From assembly GCF_900112265.1 (NCBI RefSeq), contig NZ_FOLO01000037.1:1-55766 (forward strand): a stretch of 55,766 bases of DNA, given 5' to 3'. The notes under the pieces are model-generated. The model was not told where the DNA came from, ran no database searches, and was given only the letters and a program-made list of their open reading frames with translations. The DNA is from Pseudoalteromonas denitrificans DSM 6059. Its GTDB lineage: Bacteria > Pseudomonadota > Gammaproteobacteria > Enterobacterales > Alteromonadaceae. The position numbers and the translations under genes were made by a program. Below are positions 30,214 through 38,870 of the stretch, piece by piece (within the stretch, counting starts at the first letter, position 1; every line of letters starts with the position of its first letter).

Positions 30214-31500
30214 TCATGGTAACGACACATCAGATTTTTCTAATTTAGCTCCAAGTTCCCCTATTTCAGCTTCTTTTGGCAGGGTTGCAATAACCTGATG
30301 CAAAATAGTAATTACTTTTTGTATTGTGCTTTCAGTGACAATCAAAGGAGGCATTAATTTAACAACTTCGCTATATGGTCCACAGCTTTCTACTATGATC
30401 CCCTGTTCAAAAGCTGCTTTTGTTATGAGTTGTGCATGGTGTTGATGCTTTAAACGGATCCCTTGAGCTAAACCTATGCCAACTGTATCTGTAATAAGGT
30501 CTGGATAATCTGATTTTAAAGAAGCTAAACCAAAGGCCATTTCTTCACTCAATACCTTAATTTCAGTTTCAAATTTATCATCACTCCAATATAGTTTCAA
30601 AGCAGCTTCACCCGCTACAAACGCGAGATTATTTCCTCTAAAAGTGCCATTGTGCTCACCAGGAGCCCAGATATCCAATTCAGGCTTTAATAATACGAGC
30701 GCCATTGGCATTCCCATGCCCCCAATGGATTTAGCTAAGCAAACAATATCAGGTTTGATACCAGCACGTTCAAAACTAAAAAAAGGACCTGTGCGCCCAC
30801 AGCCCACTTGGATATCGTCAACGATCAGCAATATCCCATGCCTCTGAGCAATATCAGAAAGCTGTCTTAGCCATGAGTTACTGGCAACATTTAAACCACC
30901 TTCACATTGAAGTGTTTCTAAAATGAAGGCTGCAGGTTTAGCTATTCCGCCAGGGTGGACGATCAGTTTCTCTAAAGTATCTAGATTTACATCCGGTGAG
31001 AATCCTTCAAAAGGAAACCGAGTGACTTCCATACCAGCCACGAGACCATCTGCTGATTCTTTTGCTGATACAGACATGGCACCCAATGTCATTCCATGAA
31101 AAGCACCTGTAAATGCGACAACTCGGGTTCTTCCTGTTACCTTACGCGCCAGCTTCAGTGCTGCTTCAACAGCATTAGCACCTGTTGGACCAGTAAACTG
31201 CAGCTTATAATCCAACTCACGCGGCTCAAGTATGATTTTTTGAAAAGAAGCGATGAAATCTTCTTTTGCCTCAGTATGCAAATCTAGAGAATGAACAATA
31301 CCATCTCGTTTTAAATAATCTATAACAGCATTTTTTATAAGAGGGTTATTATGACCATAATTAAGAGTTCCAGCTCCAGCAAGAAAGTCTAAATAAGACT
31401 TTCCTTCAATATCACAGATGTATTCTTTCTCTGCAGTGCTAAAGACCGAAGGAAAAGAACGACAATAACTTCGAACGTTAGATTCATATTTCTCAAACAC
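30214..31500 (-). CDS. Diaminobutyrate-2-oxoglutarate aminotransferase (EctB-like, class III PLP)
   Basis: 428 residues, a normal length for EctB-type enzymes. It would convert aspartate 4-semialdehyde plus glutamate to L-2,4-diaminobutyrate and 2-oxoglutarate in the cytoplasm. The segment DDIQVGCGRTGPFFSFE followed by PDIVCLAKSIGG is typical of this group, and the lysine of AKSIGG (about residue 257) should bind PLP. The start is GTG at 31500, with AAGGA eight bases upstream. Its neighbour is an aspartokinase, which feeds the same semialdehyde. The genes for EctA acetyltransferase and EctC ectoine synthase are absent, and the second NRPS has a Dab-like A domain. This indicates Dab supply for peptide synthesis rather than ectoine. 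The semialdehyde dehydrogenase is presumably the housekeeping one. Confidence 0.92.
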   Translation of the reverse strand: MFEKYESNVRSYCRSFPSVFSTAEKEYICDIEGKSYLDFLAGAGTLNYGHNNPLIKNAVIDYLKRDGIVHSLDLHTEAKEDFIASFQKIILEPRELDYKLQFTGPTGANAVEAALKLARKVTGRTRVVAFTGAFHGMTLGAMSVSAKESADGLVAGMEVTRFPFEGFSPDVNLDTLEKLIVHPGGIAKPAAFILETLQCEGGLNVASNSWLRQLSDIAQRHGILLIVDDIQVGCGRTGPFFSFERAGIKPDIVCLAKSIGGMGMPMALVLLKPELDIWAPGEHNGTFRGNNLAFVAGEAALKLYWSDDKFETEIKVLSEEMAFGLASLKSDYPDLITDTVGIGLAQGIRLKHQHHAQLITKAAFEQGIIVESCGPYSEVVKLMPPLIVTESTIQKVITILHQVIATLPKEAEIGELGAKLEKSDVSLP

Positions 31501-31901
31501 AAAAATTTCCTTTTATGATATAACTTTAAAATTAACTCAACCCTAATATTGCTGTGAGGATCAAATTCAACTACTTATTTTTTAGGCATAGTTTCAGTTG
31601 ATAATCTCAGCCAAAACCATCAGTCAGACATCTCAGGCATGAGATGTTTCTATTAACGATAAAAATAAAGTAAAAATTGTGAATCTAATATATTTACTTC
31701 CAATTTCATTAATACATTAAAAATTTGAATCTTAGAAAAATCAATATAAATATACTATTCATACAATTACATCCTAAAGGATGAATATGAAATAAATATT
31801 GCTATTAAATTAATATTTCAAAAGACAGGCACTAAAATCAGTACCTAAATTAACTCCTGAATAATATCATAGGAATTATTTTTGTATACAATAAATTTAA
31901 T
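31501..31901. other. Intergenic region between aspartokinase and Dab aminotransferase
   Basis: About 400 nt of AT-rich sequence. I see no gene on either strand. The ribosome site of the aminotransferase lies at its left end. Its length suggests an additional promoter for the aminotransferase, but I could not identify clear promoter boxes. Confidence 0.4.
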
Positions 31902-33161
31902 TTAGGCATGTTCAAGGTCTATATATGAAGCATTTGACTCTAAGCACATCACATCATGAAATACTTCGTATAACTCATCTGTTACTTTATCTTCAGTTAT
32001 CAAAAAACGATAATGTTCATCGAAACTATGTATATGAAATACATTAATATCTAAAGATGAAAGTAAGTCATTAAACTTTCTCTCACAACCAAAACTTAAT
32101 ATTAAATCTACAGGTTTGAAATTATACTTATGTTTATCATATTGGGCTAAATATTCATTTTTAATCAAAATGTTTTTTCCCACGTTTGTTGTAAATTTAA
32201 ATGCAACCTGATTAGTATCGACCTCATGTTCCCAACTGGCACAAAGTAAACCAAAACCACTCCCTTTAGAAACCAAAGGTGTATAAATAGGAGCGTGTTT
32301 TACGACTTTAGTCCCTCTCGCTTTAGGAAAGTGACTATTTTTAATCTGTATTTCACAGTCACTGTCGTTTAGTGTTTCCACTGTATTAGCATGCAATACT
32401 GGGTTACCTGACTGGGCTAAAATATTAGCAACATTCCAGTTTAACTTATCAAAAGCAATCGCATTTTTCACAATATTCGGATCGGCACTGTAAACACCAG
32501 ACACATCAGTCCAAAAAACCACTTTCTTAGCATTGCTCAAATAAGCAAATAAACTTGCAGAATAATCACTTCCATTGCGACCAAGTATTTGTGTGATATT
32601 ATCTGAATCAGAAGCAATAAATCCTGTTGCTATTTTAATTAATGTATTTTCTAACGCACCAGAATTATCAAGTTGTTGAGCACTGCAGATCAAATCTACC
32701 TTTTCTCCCTGCATACGTAAAATATTTCGTGCATCAATAGCGATTGCTCTTTGACTTTTTTCATTAAGTAGCGCAGCCAACAAACGAGATGACCATAACT
32801 CACCAAAACATAGCCACTCAGGTATAAATAAATTTTCTAAACTAGCCTTACTAATATAAGATGATAGCAATGCTATATCTTGGTTTATTGATTGTCTTAA
32901 CTCAGCTGTTTTTTCTTGAGTTAAACTTGGAATAAGTGAAAGTTGAAAGGTTTGAAGCGCCTCTAATTTTTCATAGGCAAAATGTTTCTCGCTCACAGCT
33001 AAGTTCGCAATTTCAAGTAATCTATTTGTTGTTTTTCCTGCAGCAGAAACAACAACCCAATCTCCCATTAAACAATTTTCATCTATAATATTGATAACTC
33101 TTAAAAAAGATGCTTTACAACCAAGACTCGAACCACCAAATTTATGAACACTTATATTCAT
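31902..33161 (-). CDS. Aspartokinase (dedicated, ectoine-type pathway)
   Basis: About 419 residues from the ATG at 33161, where the protein begins MNISVHKFGGSS as aspartokinases usually do. An ATG at 33203 in the same frame has AAGG ten bases upstream and remains possible. The kinase phosphorylates aspartate, the first step toward aspartate semialdehyde and then Dab. KFGGSS near residue 7 and GRNGSDYSASLFAYL followed by FWTDVSGVYSADP are the ATP- and aspartate-binding motifs. The C-terminal part is a poorly conserved regulatory (ACT-like) region, so feedback control by lysine or threonine may be weakened; that is inference. It is first in the leftward series and fits the specialised Ask found in ectoine clusters, here serving Dab formation. 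Confidence 0.9.
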   Translation of the reverse strand: MNISVHKFGGSSLGCKASFLRVINIIDENCLMGDWVVVSAAGKTTNRLLEIANLAVSEKHFAYEKLEALQTFQLSLIPSLTQEKTAELRQSINQDIALLSSYISKASLENLFIPEWLCFGELWSSRLLAALLNEKSQRAIAIDARNILRMQGEKVDLICSAQQLDNSGALENTLIKIATGFIASDSDNITQILGRNGSDYSASLFAYLSNAKKVVFWTDVSGVYSADPNIVKNAIAFDKLNWNVANILAQSGNPVLHANTVETLNDSDCEIQIKNSHFPKARGTKVVKHAPIYTPLVSKGSGFGLLCASWEHEVDTNQVAFKFTTNVGKNILIKNEYLAQYDKHKYNFKPVDLILSFGCERKFNDLLSSLDINVFHIHSFDEHYRFLITEDKVTDELYEVFHDVMCLESNASYIDLEHA

Positions 33162-33203
33162 ATTTATGTGCCTGTCGCGCTTTATTTCCATTATTCCTGA
33201 CAT

Positions 33204-33766
33204 CTCAAAACAACCTTACCGTATCTGATAATACATATCAAAAATGCCTAAAAGCTCTATACTTTAAGTAAAATATAATTAATAGACTCTATCACCTTAC
33301 AAAACCTTATCTGCACTAACTCTTTTTTATGTCGTTCAGGAAAAACCCTTGCACAGTGAAATAAGTATAGATTAAGCTTTCGTTTAATAATCAGACAAAA
33401 TATAATTTTAATTAGTACAAAGCATTAACTAAGCTTACTATTAAATATTTATTTTGACTTGCCCCTCGAAAGACATTCATCTCCTTAGGTCGTTAAAAGT
33501 TGTCATTAAATTTGTAATCATTACCCCATATAATTAACAACCAATGTTTATCATTTTTAATCAAAATTAAGTTTTATTGCTAAAATTAAGCCTTTATAAA
33601 ATAAAGGCCAACACACTAAAAATCTGTATTTACAATTGAAATGTCTAAATTAAGTAGTCTTTTCAGGTCAAACTAACTCTCTAACTTGGATTCACTCATG
33701 GTAAGTCCCTCACAAGTTATTAAATTGACTGATATTAAGCACCTCACGCATGAGATAATCACAAAA
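33204..33766. other. Intergenic region, probable promoter region of the leftward NRP genes
   Basis: About 560 nt of AT-rich sequence upstream of the aspartokinase. I see no gene in it. With the small frame at 33767-33964 and the region before the ParB-like gene it forms the divergent control region of the cluster. No promoter boxes were convincing. Confidence 0.4.
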
Positions 33767-33964
33767 TTAGCCCAAAGATTTAAAACATCCAGTTTTATTT
33801 TCCTCCGGCACAATATTTAATAACTCTTTTAAAAAATTTTGTTCTATCTCACGATAATTAATATGAATCCCTTCTTTAATATCTGATGTAGCTAATAGAT
33901 AACCTTTTCGAAAAGCCCATTTTAATTCTTCTACCTTTTTATCAACCTTATTAGAGCTAAGCAT
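33767..33964 (-). CDS. Small hypothetical protein, 65 residues
   Basis: A short frame in the divergent control region, starting at ATG 33964 with AAGGA about twelve bases upstream. The product is hydrophilic and charged (KVDKKVEELKWAFRKGYLL near the start, REIEQNFLKELLNIVPEE later), with two likely helices and no membrane segment or signal peptide. This composition looks more like a real protein than a chance frame. I recognise no family. Its position between the leftward biosynthetic genes and the ParB-like gene would suit a small regulator, but nothing in the sequence proves it. Confidence 0.45.
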   Translation of the reverse strand: MLSSNKVDKKVEELKWAFRKGYLLATSDIKEGIHINYREIEQNFLKELLNIVPEENKTGCFKSLG

Positions 33965-34025
33965 AACCTAATACATCCTTACTTAAGTTTCACAACAAAT
34001 TTTAGAGATGAATTTACCTCATATA

Positions 34026-34143
34026 GGTAACCATTACAATAGAAACAAGTCATATTATACCAATTATGTACTAAAAAACGCCTTAGCAAACAAGTACCTA
34101 TAAAGGGTACCAAGTAGTTAACAAAACCTTTGTAGTATGGTAC
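34026..34143. promoter_or_regulatory. Cluster of GGTA(A)CC-type boxes upstream of the ParB-like gene
   Basis: Four related boxes lie in about 118 nt: GGTAACC at 34026-34032, GTACC at 34094-34098, GGTACC at 34106-34111 and GGTAC at 34139-34143. The second and third make an inverted repeat GTACC-N7-GGTAC. GTACCA at 34107 and TGGTAC at 34138 form a wider inverted repeat. They end about 65 nt before the start of the ParB-like gene. They could be operators for that protein or for another regulator; binding is inference. Confidence 0.4.
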
Positions 34144-34207
34144 ATTAGCTTTAATACAGAAATATTACGTTACAGTTAGTAATAAATCCTTGCGAGAAAT
34201 GATATAC

Positions 34208-35284
34208 ATGAGTGAACTAAAATACGATCAACTACTCCTTAGTAGTATTAATAACCAAGAAGAAATACATACTGCATTATTCACTTATCAATCTTTATTC
34301 TTATCATCAATTGAACCTGATACTACCAATGCTCGCTTCTTGCCAGCGGTGTTAATTGAAGACGCTGATGCAAAACTTTTTGTAAGCAGGAAATTAACTA
34401 AAAAACAATTACTTAACAAATACCATGGTGAGAATCACGTTATCATTGGTAAATCATGCATGATAAATTGTTTAAAATATGCTTCTGAGGACTGGAAAAA
34501 AGCAAACCAAACAATAAAAACAATTATGGATCTTGGTGATAATATATCTGTTTCTGAGTTAATCCAAGCACCTACACTTTACCCACTAGAAAACGGTAGG
34601 TACCGAGTATTAACTGGTCACAGACGCTTTTTTGCCTTAATTTACGCCAATGGATATGGATCAGCGGCTCAATTTAAAGTCTATGATTCAAAACCTCTTT
34701 TAACCAAAGTAAAGCAATTTCAAGAAAATGCAAGCAGAGAAGATTTACCGCAATACGGAAAACTACAAGCATTTCAAAGTGCTTTGATGGAAATAGACAC
34801 TTTAAATAACGCTAGGCTAAAAAATGGTCTGAAAAAGTTAACAGTAAAAGAAACAGCTACCAACTTAGGAATTTCAATGGGAGCCTTCGATAACTATAAT
34901 GTTTTAACGCGTTATGCTTGTGTTATTTCGGCATATGAATCAGGTTTAAGCCTTCCTTTTGTAAAAGTAAAAAAAGTCGTTCTTGAAACAGAATCTGAAT
35001 ACAAAAGTAAATATGATAAATCTGTTTTAAATATTACAGACAAAACCAATATCAGTGATGAAATTAAAGATAGGCTTTTTAACAAAAAGCCGACTGAAAA
35101 AGTTGAGAAAACGTTTAAAGTGAAGCCGATAAAATCATCTAGTACCATTAAAACCTTATTAACAACCAATGTGATGATGCTAGATACTGGAATAGACTGG
35201 GACAATGTTAACTGGGAAGACCACCTAGATGTGTCAGATACAATGGAAAAAGTAATTACGTTTTTAGAAAATACACAGCTTTAA
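34208..35284 (+). CDS. ParB-fold DNA-binding protein, probable cluster regulator
   Basis: About 358 residues from the ATG at 34208 (MSELKYDQ), with GAGA upstream. The frame also has an ATG at 34199 and a TTG at 34190. A ParB/Srx-type segment GRYRVLTGHRRFFALIYANG near residue 140 contains the GHRR motif of the nucleotide-binding domain. It is followed by QENASREDLPQYGKLQAF, like the region after it in ParB proteins, and a likely helix-turn-helix (LTVKETATNLGISMGAFDNY). The C-terminal ~120 residues are unlike ParB. There is no ParA partner, so a role in chromosome partition is unlikely. Its place at the divergent control region, first in the group with thioesterase and phosphopantetheinyl transferase, suggests a transcription factor of the VirB/Noc kind. 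A strong terminator follows. Confidence 0.75.
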   Translation: MSELKYDQLLLSSINNQEEIHTALFTYQSLFLSSIEPDTTNARFLPAVLIEDADAKLFVSRKLTKKQLLNKYHGENHVIIGKSCMINCLKYASEDWKKANQTIKTIMDLGDNISVSELIQAPTLYPLENGRYRVLTGHRRFFALIYANGYGSAAQFKVYDSKPLLTKVKQFQENASREDLPQYGKLQAFQSALMEIDTLNNARLKNGLKKLTVKETATNLGISMGAFDNYNVLTRYACVISAYESGLSLPFVKVKKVVLETESEYKSKYDKSVLNITDKTNISDEIKDRLFNKKPTEKVEKTFKVKPIKSSSTIKTLLTTNVMMLDTGIDWDNVNWEDHLDVSDTMEKVITFLENTQL

Positions 35285-35293
35285 TCAATCTAA

Positions 35294-35328
35294 AAAGTAA
35301 GGAAGACGATGTTCCTTACTTTATTTTA
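35294..35328 (+). terminator. Rho-independent terminator after the ParB-like gene
   Basis: A perfect 11-bp stem (35294-35304 with 35312-35322) with a 7-nt loop is followed by TTATTTTA. It starts ten bases past the stop codon. The thioesterase gene 80 nt further on therefore probably has its own promoter or depends on read-through. Confidence 0.85.
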
Positions 35329-35408
35329 CCAAAATTTCAATTTATTAATGTCTTATTGATGATAGTATTTAGCACAAATCACTGAAATCTAGTAAAAAGA
35401 AGTAAAAC

Positions 35409-36167
35409 ATGCAAAGTAAATGGTTTGTTATTCCAAAACACAACCCACAAGCAGATATAAGATTAATATGCTTTCCTTATGCGGGAGGCAGCTCTTCAAT
35501 TTATACGTCATGGGTAAATAGTCTTCCAGAAAATGTAGAATTAATAATAATGCAAGCACCTGGACGATCAAACCGAATGTTTGAAACTCCCATCGATAAA
35601 ATGGATATATTAGCTGATAATTTATTAGCTGAAATACCCACATTATTAAATAAACCTTATGTATTATTTGGACATAGTTTAGGCAGTCGAGTTTGTTTTG
35701 AATTAATTCTCCGCCTCAATAAACTAGGACTCCAACTTCCACTACATTTTATTGCCTCAGGTAGTAGTGGACCTCAAAAAGAAAGGCATAATATAAGCTA
35801 TAATTTACCTGAAAGTGAGTTTATTTCTAAATTAAGAACAATGAATGGAACACCCGAAGAATTATTAAAAAATAAAGAGCTCATGTCGTTATTATTACCT
35901 ATGTTAAGAGCTGATTTTGAAATAGCTGAAACTTTTCAATATACTGGCAATGCACTGTTTAACATTTCACTGAGTATATTTGGAGGTGAAGATGATACTG
36001 ATGTTACAAATGATGACCTATATTTATGGCAACAATTTTTTAAACCAAAAGCAAAAACAACTAAATTTCCAGGAGGACACTTTTTTATAAATAGTCATAA
36101 GGAATTAGTGTTAGAAAAAGTAAACAAGGTGTTGTCTATGTATATAAATAAAACAATACCTTGTTGA
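35409..36167 (+). CDS. Type II thioesterase
   Basis: 252 residues of the alpha/beta-hydrolase fold. It removes mis-primed or stalled acyl groups from NRPS carrier proteins in the cytoplasm. FPYAGGSSSIY near residue 23, the nucleophile motif GHSLGSR near residue 94, an aspartate in GGEDDTD near 195, and a histidine in GGHFF near 222 match the family. An AAGAAG ribosome site precedes the ATG. The phosphopantetheinyl transferase gene begins 13 nt after its stop, so the two are very likely co-transcribed and serve the assembly line. Confidence 0.93.
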   Translation: MQSKWFVIPKHNPQADIRLICFPYAGGSSSIYTSWVNSLPENVELIIMQAPGRSNRMFETPIDKMDILADNLLAEIPTLLNKPYVLFGHSLGSRVCFELILRLNKLGLQLPLHFIASGSSGPQKERHNISYNLPESEFISKLRTMNGTPEELLKNKELMSLLLPMLRADFEIAETFQYTGNALFNISLSIFGGEDDTDVTNDDLYLWQQFFKPKAKTTKFPGGHFFINSHKELVLEKVNKVLSMYINKTIPC

Positions 36168-36180
36168 GATATTCTCTAAT

Positions 36181-36912
36181 ATGAATTTTATCAGTAACCA
36201 AATCGAAAATAATTTAAGTGCACCATTTATTCTCAGTGAAAATAGCATAAGAATACCGCATTTAAATAAGCTGCATTTGTTTAAATGTACTTATGATAAA
36301 AACAATTTTCATCAAAGTTTATTTAAACAGTTTAATATCGAACTTACCAGCTCACTATTAAACTCACTTGATAAACGCAAATCTGAATATTTAGCAGGCC
36401 GTTATTGTGCGAATAAAGCACTAAGCCAATTAAATATTCATAATGCTAATATTACACCGGGAATGCATAGAGCACCAATTTGGCCAAAAGGAGTTTTAGG
36501 GTCTATATCGCATACTAAAAGTCATGCATTTTGTGCTGTTGCCAGTAATTCACACTACACATATCTAGGAATAGATTATGAAGAGCTCATGACAGAAAAA
36601 ATAGCAAACGAAATTAAGTCAACTATTATCAACGATGCTGAATATTCTTTATTATTAAATACTCAGCTGAGTTTTGAACACGCCTTAACATTAGCCTTCA
36701 GCGCAAAAGAAAGTTTATTTAAAGCACTTTATCCCTATGTGGGTAAATATTTTGATTTTACCGCCGCAGAATTAACTTATTATTCATCAAAAAACAATCA
36801 CTTTGAATTAATCTTACAAGAGTCTCTTACTAAGAAATTAATCAAAGGGATGTCCTTTAAAGGTTGGTTTAAAAAAACGAGTACTCATATTTTCACAATT
36901 ATCGCAGAGTAA
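36181..36912 (+). CDS. 4'-phosphopantetheinyl transferase (EntD/Sfp type)
   Basis: 243 residues. It transfers phosphopantetheine from CoA to the carrier-domain serines of the NRPS enzymes. The motifs are GSISHTKSHAFCAVA near residue 104, GIDYEEL with the Mg-binding acidic residues near 123, and FSAKESLFKALYP near 182. KRKSEYLAGRYCANKAL near residue 60 is also typical of EntD-like enzymes. It directly follows the thioesterase gene. No second transferase is visible in the window, so this one probably activates all carrier domains. Confidence 0.93.
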   Translation: MNFISNQIENNLSAPFILSENSIRIPHLNKLHLFKCTYDKNNFHQSLFKQFNIELTSSLLNSLDKRKSEYLAGRYCANKALSQLNIHNANITPGMHRAPIWPKGVLGSISHTKSHAFCAVASNSHYTYLGIDYEELMTEKIANEIKSTIINDAEYSLLLNTQLSFEHALTLAFSAKESLFKALYPYVGKYFDFTAAELTYYSSKNNHFELILQESLTKKLIKGMSFKGWFKKTSTHIFTIIAE

Positions 36913-37276
36913 TCTGAATTGAGAGGTTAGCTGCTTTACAATATAAAAAATTGTGACTGATTTCAGTGATTCTCTTTTGTCTAATTTAATCGATTGATTT
37001 TGCACATATTTACGAATTTTAGCTTTTGTTGCATTTCCTCAGCCCAGAAGTAATGGTTTTTTAATACCTAGGTATAGGTTTTAATTCTTTCTAATTGAAA
37101 TGCTTATGATCACCAACCTGATCTGACTGGGCACTATTTTTTGATTCGCTTCTTATATCATATGAATACGTTCTTTTAGTTTTTCGAATTCACCTATATC
37201 TATATAGTGAACTACCCTTTGCGATATATAGGCTCTGAAAATTACAGACTCAGCTAGCCCTTGATTTAAACTAATT
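36913..37276. other. Convergent intergenic region between the NRP cluster and the transporter operon
   Basis: About 360 nt between the end of the rightward transferase gene and the end of the leftward DUF2306-like gene. I see no gene. A perfect 12-bp palindrome, ATACCTAGGTAT, lies at 37064-37075; it has no loop and is not a convincing terminator. This is a natural right boundary of the NRP cluster. Confidence 0.4.
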
Positions 37277-37636
37277 TCAGTTCAATATAATCTGATTTAA
37301 AAACCTTCCAGGAGTTACAATGGCAACAATCGCTGAAATAAATAGCCCGATATAAACACCAATCATACAAGCAATATGCTGTTTAATATTTTTATCAGCA
37401 GCAATGAAACCCAATATGCAAATAACAATCACCACAAAAGAGAATAAGTGCAGCCAAGTAAGGTGGCCCATTGGCATAATAAAAAATGAGCTCATCGCAA
37501 TACCTAAATTTAAAATAATCCAACCTTTACCTAATAACTTATGTATTTTTGTACCTTTTGTCAGAGTAAAAGTGATTAAGCCTAACAACAAAGCTGCAAT
37601 TGCTAAAGTGACATGTACAAAAATTGAAACGCCCAT
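37277..37636 (-). CDS. DUF2306-like small membrane protein
   Basis: 119 residues with four predicted membrane helices. The segment HKLLGKGWIILN followed by SSFFIMPMGHLTWLHLFS resembles the DUF2306 family of bacterial membrane proteins of unknown role. GAAGGG lies a few bases before the ATG. It is 31 nt downstream of the second permease and may be the last gene of that operon. Its function cannot be stated. Confidence 0.7.
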   Translation of the reverse strand: MGVSIFVHVTLAIAALLLGLITFTLTKGTKIHKLLGKGWIILNLGIAMSSFFIMPMGHLTWLHLFSFVVIVICILGFIAADKNIKQHIACMIGVYIGLFISAIVAIVTPGRFLNQIILN

Positions 37637-37667
37637 TTCGTTAACCCTTCGTTATATTTATCGTTAT

Positions 37668-38870
37668 TTAGTTATCTCTTAAAGCTAAAGTCACAGGCAA
37701 CCTCATTGCTTTAATTGCAGGTAAAACCCCTCCGATTAAACCTATTGAAACCGACAACAACATAGCCTGTGCCATTAGAAATGGCGTTATTTTAAAATTG
37801 AACATCATCTGACTTAGGCTATTGGCGTTTTGTGTTGCTGCCGTAACATCATTTAAAAACAAATATAAAGGCAAAACACCTAATAAACCGCCGATGCACG
37901 CTAGTAACATAGCTTCGCTGAGTATTGATATAGAAATAGCAAAAGGGGTAAAACCTATGGTTTTATGGGTTGCAATTTCCTTACTACGACTGCTTATTGC
38001 AGCATACATAGTATTTAATGCTGCTATCAGAGCACCAAAAGCCATAATTAAGGCTACAGGTGATCCTATCCAACGGATCAAACGTGTTAAATCTTGTGCT
38101 TGTTGTGCAAAAAATACTTTTTCTTCAATAATGCGAACATTCAGCCTAGGATCTGCTTCAAAGACTTCATTTAACTTATTAATATTTGTACCATCATGCA
38201 TTGCTAAGCGCACTGACTGCACTGTATTTCCTCTTTGGTAGTCACTTTGCACTATGCCAATATCAGCCCATAATTCAGATTCAAATACACTGTTATTATC
38301 TGAGAAAATACCACTAACTAGCCATGATGAATCACCTAATATAATGGTGCTGCCAATCTTTAATTCAGGTATTTTTCTAGCAATTGATCTACCTACTAAT
38401 ACCTGTCTTAATCCTGTTTTAAATTTAGCTCCTTCAATAAGCTTGAAGTTTGGACGAAACAGGTACGTATTATTATTTATGCCTCTTAATGACAAACTTT
38501 GATCATTTACGCCACTTTTTGATTTAAACTCAGCATTGACGAACATTTCTGCTGATACAATTGCCCTATCATTTTTATCTCTAATAATTTGTTGATGATT
38601 TGCCAAAATATTAACTTCCACGGGAAACATCACACTTTGCAGCTCGGATACCGCACCTGAACGCATTACTAAAAGCGTATTATCTAAGCCCGTTCTTGCC
38701 ATTGTTTTTACCATGCCATCAGTTAAAGCTAAAACAGCTAGCATCACAGCAGCAACACAGGCTATGCTCAAAATACTAATAGATGAAGATGCGATTCTGT
38801 GTGGAAAGCTTTTAAAGTTAATCCAAGTTAAAGCACATCCCTGATTAAGCAGTAAAATCAGTTTTTTCAT
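37668..38870 (-). CDS. ABC transporter permease, FtsX/MacB type (second permease)
   Basis: 400 residues. One membrane helix near residues 25-50 is followed by a large periplasmic domain of about 220 residues and three C-terminal helices, the FtsX/MacB permease plan. SSRSKEIATHKTIGFTPF, just after the second helix, is the typical coupling segment. Its ATG overlaps the previous stop as ATGA, so it is translationally coupled to the first permease. Such permeases power tripartite efflux by mechanotransmission rather than by carrying substrate through a channel. The two permeases probably form a heterodimer with two copies of the ATPase. Confidence 0.88.
   Translation of the reverse strand: MKKLILLLNQGCALTWINFKSFPHRIASSSISILSIACVAAVMLAVLALTDGMVKTMARTGLDNTLLVMRSGAVSELQSVMFPVEVNILANHQQIIRDKNDRAIVSAEMFVNAEFKSKSGVNDQSLSLRGINNNTYLFRPNFKLIEGAKFKTGLRQVLVGRSIARKIPELKIGSTIILGDSSWLVSGIFSDNNSVFESELWADIGIVQSDYQRGNTVQSVRLAMHDGTNINKLNEVFEADPRLNVRIIEEKVFFAQQAQDLTRLIRWIGSPVALIMAFGALIAALNTMYAAISSRSKEIATHKTIGFTPFAISISILSEAMLLACIGGLLGVLPLYLFLNDVTAATQNANSLSQMMFNFKITPFLMAQAMLLSVSIGLIGGVLPAIKAMRLPVTLALRDN

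Noticed and set aside
30214..33203. Ectoine biosynthesis operon
   Set aside because: Only the aspartokinase and EctB-like steps are present; EctA and EctC are missing, and an NRPS with a Dab-like A domain is next to them.
34912..35205. 97-codon leftward frame opposite the ParB-like gene
   Set aside because: No ribosome site or family similarity; the sense strand codes for a coherent protein.
34190..35284. Plasmid or chromosome partition locus
   Set aside because: There is no ParA gene and no replication gene nearby, and the C-terminal part is unlike partition ParB.
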